From Albidovulum sp. (GTDB lineage: Bacteria > Pseudomonadota > Alphaproteobacteria > Rhodobacterales > Rhodobacteraceae), in assembly GCA_028823855.1 (NCBI GenBank), contig JAPPFL010000054.1, positions 62,001 through 126,000 of the forward strand: a stretch of 64,000 nt of DNA, read 5' to 3'. This document shows positions 44,875 to 55,044 of the stretch, piece by piece. Numbering within the stretch: position 1 is the stretch's first letter; each line of letters begins with the position of its first letter. Made by a program: the position numbers and the translations under genes. The notes beneath the pieces were generated by a model. It was not told where the DNA came from. It ran no database searches and saw only the letters and a program-made list of their open reading frames with translations.

Positions 44875-45714
44875 GTCTCCGATTCCATTCAATTGACTCA
44901 AAAGTCGCGCCGAAAAATGGCGTTCGACCGCGAGCATAGCGGAAATTCGAACGTTCGGAAAGACATTATGGCTTATCGACAAGCCGCCTTGAGGAGCGGC
45001 GACCGCGAGCGCGGCGCTTTGCGGCTGCCCCGCAGTCGAATTGCGGCAAATAAAGCAATCAAGCGCAGGCTCCAAGATGACGGGGGCTCCGCGAAATAGT
45101 TGCCTTTTTCCTTGCTTCGGAATCAATGGCGCGCTTACCCGTTATCCATGCGCTGCGTTGATAACTCGAGACATCGTTGAGGTTTTCCCCTCGCCGAAAA
45201 CAGCGCCTTCGCGCCACGGTGGTTTGCTCGCCGTCCTCATTACCCAATTTGGCGGTCGCAGCCGAAGCGAATGGGCGGCGCGGCGGGCACGGCCCATGTT
45301 CCTTGACTATTGACGGGCGAAAGGCAACGTTCTTGGCGAGTCGTCGCTCGTTTCCCGCCCAGGCTGTTATATTCGTCCGTATTTGGACATGAAGAAATCC
45401 CCGCCAACAGTTCAACCGCGCATTCCGGCAGCAGCGCTCGAACCCAAAATCTTGGCGATTCCGGATACTTTGCGCACACGCAAAAATTGCTTCGGCAACT
45501 TGAACCAGCCAAATCGGAAATCTACCTTCGGCCAAATGAACGCGAAGTAAAACAGAACCCGATTCCGAGTTACACTGATTTCAGAAGCCAGCTGATTTGA
45601 GCCTCCCGGTATCGGGGAAGGCTATGTTTTTTCGCAGGCGGCATCGATCAAAAGGAGCCTGTCGCCGCGAGGAAATACGGAGCTTTTCCTCCAGCGGACT
45701 AAGGAATGCAATCT
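44875..45714. other. Long intergenic stretch, nothing recognised
   Basis: 840 bp upstream of livK and downstream of the CDGSH gene. It must contain the livK promoter. A 53-codon plus-strand frame at 45390-45551 begins ATG but shows no motif. No hairpin with T-run and no RNA gene was noticed. Confidence 0.5.
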
Positions 45715-45966
45715 CTAGTCGCTTTCTCGCAGCATATTGTGGCTACCATCGCAGATCGGTGCGGAAGCCGATTGCTTGCATCCGCAAAAGAAAACGCGCC
45801 TATCTTCCTCGGAATCGAATTTGACGGGAACTATATCGGTGCTCTTGTGGCTTCCGTCGCAGAACGGTTGATTGCCGCTCCTTCCGCAAGCGCACCAGAA
45901 ATAGGACCTGCCGGATTCTACATCTATTTCGAAAGGCCCTTTCTGGGCGACTACGGGGTCTGTCAT
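45715..45966 (-). CDS. Double CDGSH iron-sulfur domain protein
   Basis: An 83-residue protein with two CDGSH-type clusters: FWCACGRSGNQPFCDGSH and FFCGCKQSASAPICDGSH, each with the C-x-C-x(n)-C-x-x-x-H ligand set for a 2Fe-2S cluster. Such tandem CDGSH proteins are redox or cluster-transfer factors in the cytoplasm. It lies downstream of and on the same strand as the cytochrome b561 gene, 33 bp apart, suggesting a shared redox theme. Complete and free of defects. Confidence 0.93.
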   Translation of the reverse strand: MTDPVVAQKGPFEIDVESGRSYFWCACGRSGNQPFCDGSHKSTDIVPVKFDSEEDRRVFFCGCKQSASAPICDGSHNMLRESD

Positions 45967-45999
45967 GGCGGTCTCCTAGGTAGAGTTCAATTCGAAAGG

Positions 46000-46530
46000 C
46001 TAGAGGCGTTTGCCGAACCACATGCGGCGCAGTAAATTGTCCTTTAAGACAAGCTGGTGGTAGAAAGCCGCCGCAATATGGAGCGCGATTAACGCCAAAA
46101 GTAGTTTAGAAATAATCCCGTGGGCAGCCCTCTGCGGCAAAGTTGATAGTTCGGACGGTAGCGTATCCGCCGCGCCGAGATAAACGATCGGAAATAGACC
46201 AGCGCCAATTGCCGTCGCGAGACCGGTCGCTACCATTCCCGCCAAAAGCATGTAGAAGCCCCAATGAGTAGCGACGCCGATTCTGTCGAGAACTTCATTG
46301 CCAGTGCTGGCGCGCGGAGGATGTTGGGTGCGCAAGCGAGTTGCAAGGCGCAAAATCAACAATGCTCCAATCGCCATTCCGAAAGCCATGTGCCCGCCCA
46401 GACCCTGCAGCTTTTGGGCGCTGTCGGGAGGCATGTTGGCAAGAAACACGCCGCCCGCCGCAAGCGACAGGAGCACCATCAGCGCCATCAGCCAGTGCAG
46501 CGCGACCAAAAGGGGGTGGTATCTTTGCAT
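46000..46530 (-). CDS. Cytochrome b561-family membrane protein
   Basis: A 176-residue protein with four membrane helices. Heme-ligand His candidates: HPLLVALHWLMAL in helix 1, GGHMAFGMAIGALL in helix 2, THWGFYMLLAGM in helix 3 and ALHIAAAFYHQLVL in helix 4, then RMWFGKRL. This is the bacterial b561/NikB-like fold that moves electrons from quinol. The frame is open upstream to 46659 but MQRYHPLLVALHW (46530) is the conserved start. Confidence 0.9.
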   Translation of the reverse strand: MQRYHPLLVALHWLMALMVLLSLAAGGVFLANMPPDSAQKLQGLGGHMAFGMAIGALLILRLATRLRTQHPPRASTGNEVLDRIGVATHWGFYMLLAGMVATGLATAIGAGLFPIVYLGAADTLPSELSTLPQRAAHGIISKLLLALIALHIAAAFYHQLVLKDNLLRRMWFGKRL

Positions 46531-46659
46531 CGCGAACACTCCGTCCATTCCGGCCGGCACTAATTGGCATGGCCCGCTAAACGGCGCAAGTTCTGAAACG
46601 CAAGCAGTACGCGCTATTCCGCCAAGTCGATGTCGGTCCGCGATTAGTCCCCGGCGCAT

Positions 46660-47110
46660 TGCCGGCGCGATTGAAGCGGATCATCTTGCGGCGCGCGGTG
46701 CGTTTGCCCGCTAGTGCCGGCATAGCGATTCAATCGGGAGCCCGTGCCGAAAATTCTGCATATGGCTCATCACGTGAAATTCAATCCGAGACCATCGTTC
46801 GATCACTTTGTCGCGCCGACGCAAGCGGAGCCTTCCGATAGCCCGCCGAGTTGCTGCCATATTTGGCGCGGCATGCGTTGCCTGGACGCGGCCGTTGCAG
46901 CTGAAACATTCGGATTCGCCGATGATGCGAGTTTCAGTCGAATATGTGCTGGAATTTGCTAGCGAAGCGCAACAAAGCCAAGTTCCGTGCATCGGAACTG
47001 AGGCCTTAGGACAATGAGCGGGCAAGCCATTTGAGGAAAACGTCGCCAAACCCGTTCCCCGAGGTAAAAGGGCAATGCTCCCGACCGATGAAACCTTATC
47101 GACCTGAAAG
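46660..47110. other. Intergenic stretch, nothing recognised
   Basis: About 450 bp between the cytochrome b561 gene and the VOC gene. Open frames on both strands are compositionally poor and lack motifs. Confidence 0.5.
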
Positions 47111-47560
47111 CTATCGTCTCGGCGCCATGCCTTTCTTGGCAAGCTCCGCGATGGCTCTGGGCGTTTTCTCGAGATGGCTCAGACCCATGCCTTCCAAAAC
47201 GTGATCCGCTTTGGTGAACTGGATATCCGTATAGGTCGTGAGTTCGATTCTGTTGCCCCATGGATCGCGAAAGTCCGTAAACGGGCCGTCAAGCAGTTCA
47301 ATCCCCAATTCCTCTAGGCGCTCGATAGCGAGCGGCTTGTCGTCGACGGCGATGCCGAAATGCCGTTTTTGGTCGGGATCCCGATTCCGTCCCGCCGAGA
47401 AGTTGATGAATTGATCGCCGAAATAGACAAAGGCTGCCTTTTCGCTTTGCGAGGCGACTTCGAAATCCAGAAAGCGCCGGTAGAAATCGATGGCCTCCTG
47501 AATGTCGCCGACCTCAATTGCAACATGATTGATACCCACAGGTTTTGCCTTGCGCTTCAT
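47111..47560 (-). CDS. VOC (glyoxalase/extradiol dioxygenase) superfamily protein
   Basis: A 149-residue single-VOC-fold protein: INHVAIEVGDIQEAIDFYRRF at the start (metal-ligand His in INHVA), HFGIAVDD in the middle (second His), and DPWGNRIELTTYT near the end (metal-ligand Glu). All ligands typical of glyoxalase-like enzymes are there. A C-terminal tail LEKTPRAIAELAKKGMAPRR extends beyond the fold. Substrate unknown. Confidence 0.88.
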   Translation of the reverse strand: MKRKAKPVGINHVAIEVGDIQEAIDFYRRFLDFEVASQSEKAAFVYFGDQFINFSAGRNRDPDQKRHFGIAVDDKPLAIERLEELGIELLDGPFTDFRDPWGNRIELTTYTDIQFTKADHVLEGMGLSHLEKTPRAIAELAKKGMAPRR

Positions 47561-48417
47561 TGCTCCCTCCCAGGATCATTCATGGTTGCAGGTCATGGAT
47601 TGGCTCTTCGGCAACGTCAAGTACGGCGGCGCGACTCTGCGATCATTGGAATCGGGCGGGCGCGATTGTTTTTGATTGGCTGCCTCGCCGGCTCCCAATT
47701 GCGCCGTCCCCTAATTAGCGAAACGATCCGATAAAGCGGCTCTCCTGCCGGCCAGCACTCTATGAATTCGATCATTCGTCCGGCTACGCTGCCTCGACCT
47801 TGGAATATGTTCCGATGCGCGCATCAATCGCTTGCTAATCGTCGGCTCGACAGCGTTCTCTATCGGCGCCGCGGAATTCTTGCCGAGAAATTAAAGGCAT
47901 CGCTTCCGGTCGCGTCTTAAGCGTAGAATCTCGTCGACTAACCTCGGTTGCTGCCGGATTCTTGGAGACACGCCGCAAGTCGTTTCGGTAGAAGCGCGAA
48001 ATCCGGGCCAGAAGGCGTCGCCGGATTTATGATGCTCGGCAATGCCAATCGTCGCCTCGAGCACAATTCTACTAGTCGCCGCGGACGCGCCGCGACCTTT
48101 GTTCGGCATGCGCGGCGCGCGGCGATATGGGTGCCCGGCCTAGCGTGAGCCAGCTTGCGCAACAAATGCTTCGATCTCTAATCTCGCTATTGAAACCGCA
48201 ATTCAAAAATATGGAATGCGAAGGCAATCGCCGCTCGCAAACCGCTGTTTTCAGGGATTACGGTGCGGGCATGCGGGTCGAACCGAAACGCTAGCCGAAA
48301 CCGAACGGTTAGAAGCCAAAATTCAGAATTCGGCCACGATTCGGCGACCCGAGCGATATTGCGGTCCTGGAGCACGGCTGCAGATGACGAGCACGACCCG
48401 GCATTCGCTAGGCGAAT
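47561..48417. other. Long intergenic stretch, nothing recognised
   Basis: 857 bp upstream of the VOC gene. Several short frames but no domain. Could be a fully eroded gene; the sequence alone gives no hint of which. Confidence 0.5.
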
Positions 48418-50004
48418 TCAATAGCCAATGGCGCAGCCGTCCTTTCGGGGATCGGACGCGCCAAGAAGAACCCCGGTATCGCGATCGATCCAGATCGCCT
48501 GGCCGCCGCCCAGGGGCGTTTCCGGCACAGTCGGCATATGCCCGATTTCCGCAAGCCGCGCGCGAACTTGGTCGCTATAGCCTCGTTCCATTTTCAGTGC
48601 GCCCGCATCCGGAAAACTTCTCGGGCCGTCGATAGCTTCCTGCGGGTTCATGCCGAAGTCTGCGATATTCGCGACAATTCGAAGATGCCCAGCCGGCTGG
48701 TAGTGCCCCCCCATGACGCCGAAAGGCATCGTCACTTTTCCGTCGACGGCAAGCATCGCGGGAATTATGGTATGCAAGGGGCGCTTGCCCCCTCCGGCTT
48801 CATTCGGGTGCCCCTCCTCCAGGGCAAATCCGGATCCCCGACTTTGAAAATTGATTCCAAATTTCTCGGACGCCAGGCCGGAGCCGAAGCTGTGGAATAT
48901 AGAATAGATCATGGAGACGGCCATTCGGTCCCTGTCGACGACGCAAAGGTAAACTGTCTCCTTGTGCACGGCATCTGCCGCTAGACCGGGCCTTTCCATG
49001 GCCCGTCCCGGATCGATAAGAGCCGCGAGCCTGACGGCAGTCGCCATCGACAGCATGTGGTCCAGATGATCGGTATGGTCGGGGTCGGCAAGGAATCGAT
49101 CGCGGGCGTCCATGGCAAGCTTTACCGCCTCCGCTTCCAAATGGGTCCGTTCGGCCCCGAACGGTTCCAAATCGCCGATACTGAACTGAGCAGCAATTTT
49201 GGACGCCAGAAGCGCTGCGGCTCCTTGGCCATTGGGCGGATGCTCGAATATTTCGAATTTCTTGTAATTCTCGGAGATCGGCCTGCCGTAATCGCAGCGC
49301 GTGGCCGCAAAATCTTCCAGAGTGTGAGAACCGCCGCTAGCCCTCAGGCTTGCGACCATGTCTTCCGCAACTTCGCCGTCGTAAAAGGCCGATCGCCCGA
49401 TTCTTGAAATTCGCCTCAGCACTTCCGCCTGGCCGGGCGCGCGAAACAGCGAGCCGGGAGTCGGAGGCATGCCGTCCAGCAAATAATGCCGCCGCGCCGC
49501 GCCCTTTAGGGAATCTGCCGCGCGGATCCAATCGAAAGACACTCTAGGCGCGACGGGCACGCCTTCTTCGGCGTACCGAATTGCTGGCGCAAGGCTGGCG
49601 TCCAGTCCGCTGCGGCCCCAATCACACGACAGTTGGCAGAATGCGTCGATGGCTCCGGGAACGGTGACCGATTCGACCGAGTCTTCGGATATGCGTTCAA
49701 ATCCCTTTTTACGCAGCGAAGCCGCGGAAAGAGCGCCGGGAGCTCGTCCCGAACCGTTCAGAGCAATAATTCGTTCTTCGCCCGGAGGGCTGAAAAGAAC
49801 GAAGCAGTCGCCGCCTAATCCCGTGGACTGAGGCTCGCAGATTCCAAGTAGGACTGCAGCCCCGATGGCCGCGTCGACGGCGTTTCCTCCGCCCTTCAAA
49901 ATATCGACAGCCGCGGCGGCGGCGAGCGGATGCGACGTCGCGCACATTCCGTTTGACGAATATACTGCAGATCGACCAGGCAGCTGGAAGTCTCGCATTT
50001 GCAA
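48418..50004 (-). CDS. Gamma-glutamyltransferase family protein
   Basis: A 528-residue Ntn-hydrolase. N-terminal MCATSHPLAAAAAVDILKGG and GNAVDAAIGAAVLLG, GLGGDCFVLF; the putative autoprocessing point is in KETVYLCVVDRDRMAVSMIY, where Thr would become the new N-terminus of the small subunit; later FGVMGGHYQPAGHLRIVANI. Relatives have D-T before the cleaved Thr region; here it is E-T. No signal peptide, so it may be cytoplasmic and process gamma-glutamyl compounds or an analogue. Confidence 0.9.
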   Translation of the reverse strand: MQMRDFQLPGRSAVYSSNGMCATSHPLAAAAAVDILKGGGNAVDAAIGAAVLLGICEPQSTGLGGDCFVLFSPPGEERIIALNGSGRAPGALSAASLRKKGFERISEDSVESVTVPGAIDAFCQLSCDWGRSGLDASLAPAIRYAEEGVPVAPRVSFDWIRAADSLKGAARRHYLLDGMPPTPGSLFRAPGQAEVLRRISRIGRSAFYDGEVAEDMVASLRASGGSHTLEDFAATRCDYGRPISENYKKFEIFEHPPNGQGAAALLASKIAAQFSIGDLEPFGAERTHLEAEAVKLAMDARDRFLADPDHTDHLDHMLSMATAVRLAALIDPGRAMERPGLAADAVHKETVYLCVVDRDRMAVSMIYSIFHSFGSGLASEKFGINFQSRGSGFALEEGHPNEAGGGKRPLHTIIPAMLAVDGKVTMPFGVMGGHYQPAGHLRIVANIADFGMNPQEAIDGPRSFPDAGALKMERGYSDQVRARLAEIGHMPTVPETPLGGGQAIWIDRDTGVLLGASDPRKDGCAIGY

Positions 50005-50422
50005 TCCTTTTCTGACGGCTCAGCTCAGCTGCCGCCGATTATCGAAGCCCGCACAGGAATAGCGCCTAGGCAAAAAAATTGGTATGAAGGCGCGACGACG
50101 AATTGACCCATCCTCGCAATTTACAGGCGGAACAGTTCCCTGATCAACAGCCACGCTGTGCGGCCGGCGCAAGCGCGATAAAATTGTCGCCGTTAAACGC
50201 ATTCGCGTCTTGCAAGCTTCCCGATTCGTATCCTATATTTAAAGTATGAGCCGGTTCCGCCGAAACGCGTTTGCGATCAACGATGCAAACCGGGATGCCG
50301 CCTGCGGACGGGCTATAGTCAATTCCAATATTCATTCTCGAACCGCGAATCGGTCGCGCGTTGAAGCTTGATTCGCGTTTGCCAGGCAAGTGAGCAATCG
50401 AGCGGGAAAAAAGTGGAGCTAC
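50005..50422. other. Divergent intergenic region, no gene seen
   Basis: 418 bp between the gamma-glutamyltransferase start and the DUF2794 gene; likely holds both promoters. No clear -35/-10 pair stands out. Confidence 0.45.
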
Positions 50423-50788
50423 ATGAGCCAAAACAATTCAATTGCCCAATTGCGGCCTTCGTCGCGCGACAACGGCGACGCGCCGCCCAAGATAATCAGC
50501 TTCGATCGCCGTGAACTATTCCTAATTCTGAACACCTACGGCAGAATGGTGGCCGCGGGTCACTGGCGAGACTACGACATTTCCCACATGGAGGACTTCG
50601 CCGTGTTTTCCATATTCCGGCGAACCGCCGAATACCCGATCTACCGAATTGTAAAGCGTCCGAACTTAAATTCGAAACGGGGCATGTACGCCATCCTCGG
50701 CATGGACGGCCGCATTCTGCGCCAAGGCATGGATCTCGGGCAGGTCCTGAAAATGTTCGAACGAAAATTGATGCGAGTGGTCAACTAG
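50423..50788 (+). CDS. DUF2794 protein
   Basis: A 121-residue protein of the DUF2794 family, found almost only in alphaproteobacteria; function unknown. Conserved text: ISFDRRELFLILNTYGRMVA, HWRDYDI, YRIVKRPN and a C-terminal VLKMFERKLMRVVN. The ATG at 50423 has GGAG about 5 nt upstream; an in-frame GTG at 50390 would add 11 residues. It stands convergent to the NlpC/P60 gene, a neighbour often seen with it. Confidence 0.92.
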   Translation: MSQNNSIAQLRPSSRDNGDAPPKIISFDRRELFLILNTYGRMVAAGHWRDYDISHMEDFAVFSIFRRTAEYPIYRIVKRPNLNSKRGMYAILGMDGRILRQGMDLGQVLKMFERKLMRVVN

Positions 50789-51612
50789 ATCCGGCGAACG
50801 CCCAGAAAAGGGTGGCTTTCGAGCGAATCGATCCGCTTCCTGACTCTCGCGAACGGTTCAACGGCAACGTCCATCGTATGAGCCGTCGCATGCAGGATGG
50901 TGCCGGTATCTAAAAAAATGCCGACATGCCCTTTCCAAAACGCCAGATCGCCGCGCTTGCCGGATTCGCATTTCGCGACCCGAGTGGAGAATTCCCTTTC
51001 CTGCAGATCGCTGTCTCGCGGGCATTGGAGACCCGTTTCGTGCATCGCCAATTGAACAAGTCCGGAGCAATCGATTCCGAAGCAGGTCTTGCCGCCCCAT
51101 AGGTACGGAGCGCCCGCGAATTTCTCCGCTACGGAGACGTAGTCCGTTGGCCGATCGATCAGTTCACTCGCCTGCCTCGACGGAATAAAGCCCTGGTTTT
51201 CGACTTCGAGAAAACCGTTCCTTTCCGCTACCGCGCGTAATTCTCCGCCAAGCGTCGGACCCTGTCGGACGGGGCTCCTGAGATCCGGCGCAGAATAGAA
51301 ATGCGACGACAGGACGGTGATTCGATGCGTGCTTGACTTTACCGCGCCTAGGAATTTCGAAGGCGCGTACCCGACGTATCCGTCCCTCGACAGCTGCCCG
51401 AACGCGCGGCCGCCCCTGTCGTCTAGAATCCGGAAGCGCTCGCCGAAAAGAGCCTGCGTCGCCGTTTCATCGCCGGAAAGGCTTGTCAGCGGCGTGAAAG
51501 GCCCCGTGAATTGGCCCTGTTCGCCGTCGACGAATCGCTTGGCCTCGACGATGCCCCGAAGCTCGCTGGCGGCGACTTCGCCGTTGCATGCGAAAAATCT
51601 CGGATCCCTCAC
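50785..51612 (-). CDS. NlpC/P60-family cell-wall peptidase
   Basis: A 275-residue protein: SH3-like N-terminal part (about 30-155), then an NlpC/P60 domain with catalytic Cys in FGIDCSGLVQLAMHETG and His in GDLAFWKGHVGIFLD. It cleaves peptide stems of peptidoglycan. No signal peptide, which is common for this alphaproteobacterial subgroup that ends with FLGVRRI. Its ATG overlaps the aminopeptidase stop by 4 bp. Confidence 0.92.
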   Translation of the reverse strand: MRDPRFFACNGEVAASELRGIVEAKRFVDGEQGQFTGPFTPLTSLSGDETATQALFGERFRILDDRGGRAFGQLSRDGYVGYAPSKFLGAVKSSTHRITVLSSHFYSAPDLRSPVRQGPTLGGELRAVAERNGFLEVENQGFIPSRQASELIDRPTDYVSVAEKFAGAPYLWGGKTCFGIDCSGLVQLAMHETGLQCPRDSDLQEREFSTRVAKCESGKRGDLAFWKGHVGIFLDTGTILHATAHTMDVAVEPFARVRKRIDSLESHPFLGVRRI

Positions 51613-52994
51613 AGCGACAGGACTTCGGGAAGCGCTTCGAACACGGCGCGTGCGGCCTGGCCTACGCCGCCTTTAGGACGCCCAGGCGCCTTGCTTGGCT
51701 GCCATCCGTAAATGTCGAAATGCAGGAACCTGCTCGTGCGCGTCGCGAAACGCGCGAGAAACATCGCGGCGGTCACGGACCCGGCCAATCCGGAGTCCGT
51801 GGCATTTGCGAGATCCGCGACTCCAGGTTCAATCATTTTTTCATAGGGCGGCCAAAGCGGCATTCTCCAGATCGGATCGCTTACCAAAGCAGATGCTTTT
51901 TCGAGGCATGCCGCCAGTACGTCGCTGCTAGTGTAAAAAGGTACGATGTCGGGTCCCAGCGCGACGCGCGCGGCTCCGGTCAGGGTCGCCATGGACACTA
52001 TCAAATCGGTGTCGCTTTCGTCGGCATAGGCTATGGCATCGGCCAGAACCAGCCGACCTTCGGCGTCGGTATTCGCGATTTCGACAGTCAGCCCCTTTCG
52101 CGAACGCAAAATATCCCCGGGCCTGAACGCTCCTGCGGACACCGAATTTTCCACTGCCGGAACAAGAAGGCGCAAATTGACCGGCAGGCCGCTCGCCATA
52201 ATCATGTGCGCCAGCCCCATTGCCGTCGCCGCGCCGCCCATATCCTTTTTCATAAGGCGCATCGGTCCGGCAGGCTTGAGATTCAGGCCGCCGGTATCGA
52301 AGCATACGCCTTTTCCTACCAAAGTGACTGCGGGATCATTTTGCCGGCCCCAGCTCAATTCCAGCAGCCTCGGGTTCTGGTCCGAAGCCCGTCCGACGGC
52401 ATGAATCATCGGAAAGCCCCTGCGAAGGAGATTTTCTCCCCTGACTGCCGAAAATCGAGCGCCGAACTCGCCGGCAAGATCCGAAAACATTACTTCCAGC
52501 GCTTCCGGACCCATGTCGGATGCCGGAGCGTTGATTAAATCTCGCGTCAAAAATTCGGCCGCCGCGATGCTCTCGAGCCGCGGTGCGTCTATGCCGTCAG
52601 GCGCGACGAGTACGGCCTTGTCGGTAGCGGCCTCATTATACCGGTCGAAACGGTACTGGCTAAGCAGTGCCGCCAATGCGATTTCGTCGCTCTCGCCCGA
52701 CGGGATGCTGCCGGTAATTTTGTAGATGCCGCCTGGCAATTTCGCCATGATGTCGGAAAATTGGAATCGCCCCGCTTCGCGCGACTTGCGATCGCCCCAT
52801 CCGGCGATAACGCTTTCAATCGAGCCATCCGGGCGGGGCATGAGCAAAACCTGTCCGAGATCGGCTCGGAATTCATTTGCCTTTATCCAGGACGCCGATG
52901 GGCCGGGCTTGCCGGTCCACTCCGCGAGCCCTTCGCGTTCGACCAGGCGAATAGCCTTCGCTTCAGTCGAATCCGATGCAAACTTCGGCTTCAT
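51609..52994 (-). CDS. Leucyl aminopeptidase family protein (M17)
   Basis: A 461-residue metallopeptidase. Metal-site blocks: VGKGVCFDTGGLNLKPAG, MKKDMGGAAT and the M17 signature NTDAEGRLVLADA. It trims peptides in the cytoplasm. The frame is open to 53159, but the ATG 52994 (MKPKFASDSTEAKAI) gives a family-length protein. Coupled to the NlpC/P60 gene, so both may recycle cell-wall or other peptides. Confidence 0.94.
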   Translation of the reverse strand: MKPKFASDSTEAKAIRLVEREGLAEWTGKPGPSASWIKANEFRADLGQVLLMPRPDGSIESVIAGWGDRKSREAGRFQFSDIMAKLPGGIYKITGSIPSGESDEIALAALLSQYRFDRYNEAATDKAVLVAPDGIDAPRLESIAAAEFLTRDLINAPASDMGPEALEVMFSDLAGEFGARFSAVRGENLLRRGFPMIHAVGRASDQNPRLLELSWGRQNDPAVTLVGKGVCFDTGGLNLKPAGPMRLMKKDMGGAATAMGLAHMIMASGLPVNLRLLVPAVENSVSAGAFRPGDILRSRKGLTVEIANTDAEGRLVLADAIAYADESDTDLIVSMATLTGAARVALGPDIVPFYTSSDVLAACLEKASALVSDPIWRMPLWPPYEKMIEPGVADLANATDSGLAGSVTAAMFLARFATRTSRFLHFDIYGWQPSKAPGRPKGGVGQAARAVFEALPEVLSL

Positions 52995-53345
52995 GGGATG
53001 ATCCAAAAACCTCGCAAGGGAAATTCCGCAATTCCCGGATGCGCGAATTTGCGCGAACCCGCAATGCGAAGGGGTATAGCGATCCGGATACGATTGCCAG
53101 GGAATACGTCTCTCATCAAAAAAAGCCCTCGCATTATCGGGCGGCGAAATCTTCGCCAAATCGGACGCAACGCGCGCGACTCGGCGGTCGCTCGCGCCGC
53201 GTTTTCTTTCACGCGTAATTTGGACAAGTAGGAGATTCCAAGTTGACGCCCGCCGGTCGCTACTCGATCCCGCCTGCCCGGCCGCAGCGGCGAGGCAGGC
53301 GTTGACTTTAGGCGGCCGCGATCTCCCTTGAGATACCCGAAGATT

Positions 53346-54953
53346 CTATCTACTAGCGATGCGTCCGTCGGTATACGGCTCGTAGGGGCTGTTCGCGGCC
53401 AAATAGTCGGCCACGACTTCTTCGAGATTCGGCCCGTAGTCGTAAGCGTTTTCGGCGGTCGCGAACATATCGTAGCCGTCCCCGCCTTGGCGCACATAGT
53501 TGTTCGAAACAACCCGGTACACGGCATTGGCATTGATCGGCGCCCATTCGCCGTTGCTTAAGACCAGCACCTCCTGGATTCGGCCTTCGTTCGGAGCGAC
53601 GCTTGGGTCCCAAGTATATTTCAACCCGGAAACTTGAGGAAATCGTCCCTTGACGCCCTCGACCTGGCTTACGCCGTTTTCCAGAGCGTCGACAATAGTT
53701 TGTCCCGTAGCGTCAAAGGTCGCCAAAGTGTTCTGGAACGGCAATACGGCCAAAACGTCACCCATAGTGATTTCGCCTTCGCTGAACGATGCGCGCAAGC
53801 CCCCGCCGTTCTGAATGGCGATTTCGCCCCCCTGTTCCATGACGCTAGCCAGCATCGCATCGGCCACGAGATTTCCCATTGCGCATTCTTCGACCCGGCA
53901 AACCGACCTGTCACCTTCGACTTTCGAGGCTGCGGAGGCGACAACGAGGGACTTCAATTCTTCAATCGGCCCGGCCAGTTCCGCGACTCTAGCGACGATG
54001 TCCGCGTTTGGTTCGACCGAAGCGTCCAAAACCAAAGTATCGCCTTCGGCGCGGAGCAATGCTCCTTCGGCATCGAATTCAAGAATCAGGTGGCCGACAT
54101 ACTTCGAATAGGCAAAGGCTTGGACGACAGGAATGCGATTCCCGCCCGCCGACTCTACCCAAGTCGGATATTCTCCGTCGGCATCGGGATCCGACGATGA
54201 AAGATACGTGTGGGAATGCCCGCCTACGACCGCGTCGATACCTTGGACAGCGGACGCAATTTCAATGTCCACCGGCAGGCCGACATGCGTAAGGGCAATA
54301 ATCTTGTTGACGCCCGCCTCCTCCAGCGCGGCGACATCTTCGGTCAAGCTAGCGATTTCATCGTCGAAGCCCACGTTCGGACCGGGCGAAGAAGTTTCGC
54401 TGGTGTCGGTCGCCAAGGCAGAAACTATGCCGATCTTTTCACCTCCCACTTCAAGCACGACATGGTTTTCGATTCGGCCGCGCAGCAGTTCGGAGCGATC
54501 CAAATCCAGATTGCCGGAAACAACGGGAAAACTGACCATGTCGACAAACTCCGCCAGCGCCTGCGGACCGTCGTCGAATTCGTGGTTGCCAACCGCCATT
54601 GCGTCGAATCCGATTTTCTCCATGAATTCCGCTTCGGCGGCTCCCTTGTAGGTCGTGTACATCAGCGATCCCTGGAACTGGTCGCCGGCATCGAGGACGA
54701 TGTAGTTTTCGCCAGCCGCCGAAAGGGAGTTTCGAAGTTCGTCAATTTTTGTCGCAACGCGGGCAACGCCTCCGAAACACTTGCCTTCGGCTTCGGATTC
54801 GCTGTCGCACGATCCGTTGAATCGCGAAATCGACTCGATTCTGCTGTGCAGGTCGTTGATGTGGATAATGTTCAGCTTGTACTCTGATGCTGCCGTCTGC
54901 GTCGAAATCGCAAGCGCAGCAGCAGCAACGGATATGTTTCCCAAAAATCGCAT
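53346..54953 (-). CDS. 5'-nucleotidase/UshA-type metallophosphoesterase, exported
   Basis: A 535-residue protein with a signal peptide (residues 1-22) and the metallophosphatase motifs in order: NIIHINDLHSRIE, DAGDQFQGSLMYT, AVGNHEFDDGP, LTHVGLPVDIEIA, VVGGHSHTYLS. The C-terminal 5_nucleotid_C domain has IAIQNGGGLRASFSEGEI and RQGGDGYDMF. It cleaves nucleotides or related phosphoesters in the periplasm to recover phosphate and nucleosides. Single gene with clear spacing. Confidence 0.95.
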   Translation of the reverse strand: MRFLGNISVAAAALAISTQTAASEYKLNIIHINDLHSRIESISRFNGSCDSESEAEGKCFGGVARVATKIDELRNSLSAAGENYIVLDAGDQFQGSLMYTTYKGAAEAEFMEKIGFDAMAVGNHEFDDGPQALAEFVDMVSFPVVSGNLDLDRSELLRGRIENHVVLEVGGEKIGIVSALATDTSETSSPGPNVGFDDEIASLTEDVAALEEAGVNKIIALTHVGLPVDIEIASAVQGIDAVVGGHSHTYLSSSDPDADGEYPTWVESAGGNRIPVVQAFAYSKYVGHLILEFDAEGALLRAEGDTLVLDASVEPNADIVARVAELAGPIEELKSLVVASAASKVEGDRSVCRVEECAMGNLVADAMLASVMEQGGEIAIQNGGGLRASFSEGEITMGDVLAVLPFQNTLATFDATGQTIVDALENGVSQVEGVKGRFPQVSGLKYTWDPSVAPNEGRIQEVLVLSNGEWAPINANAVYRVVSNNYVRQGGDGYDMFATAENAYDYGPNLEEVVADYLAANSPYEPYTDGRIASR

Positions 54954-55044
54954 ATTTGTCCTCCTGCGATTGGTAAGCCGAACGGATTCGGTTCGGCTTC
55001 CGCTTGCTTAATTGGCAAGTCGCCAATCGGGTCGGGCGACCCGC

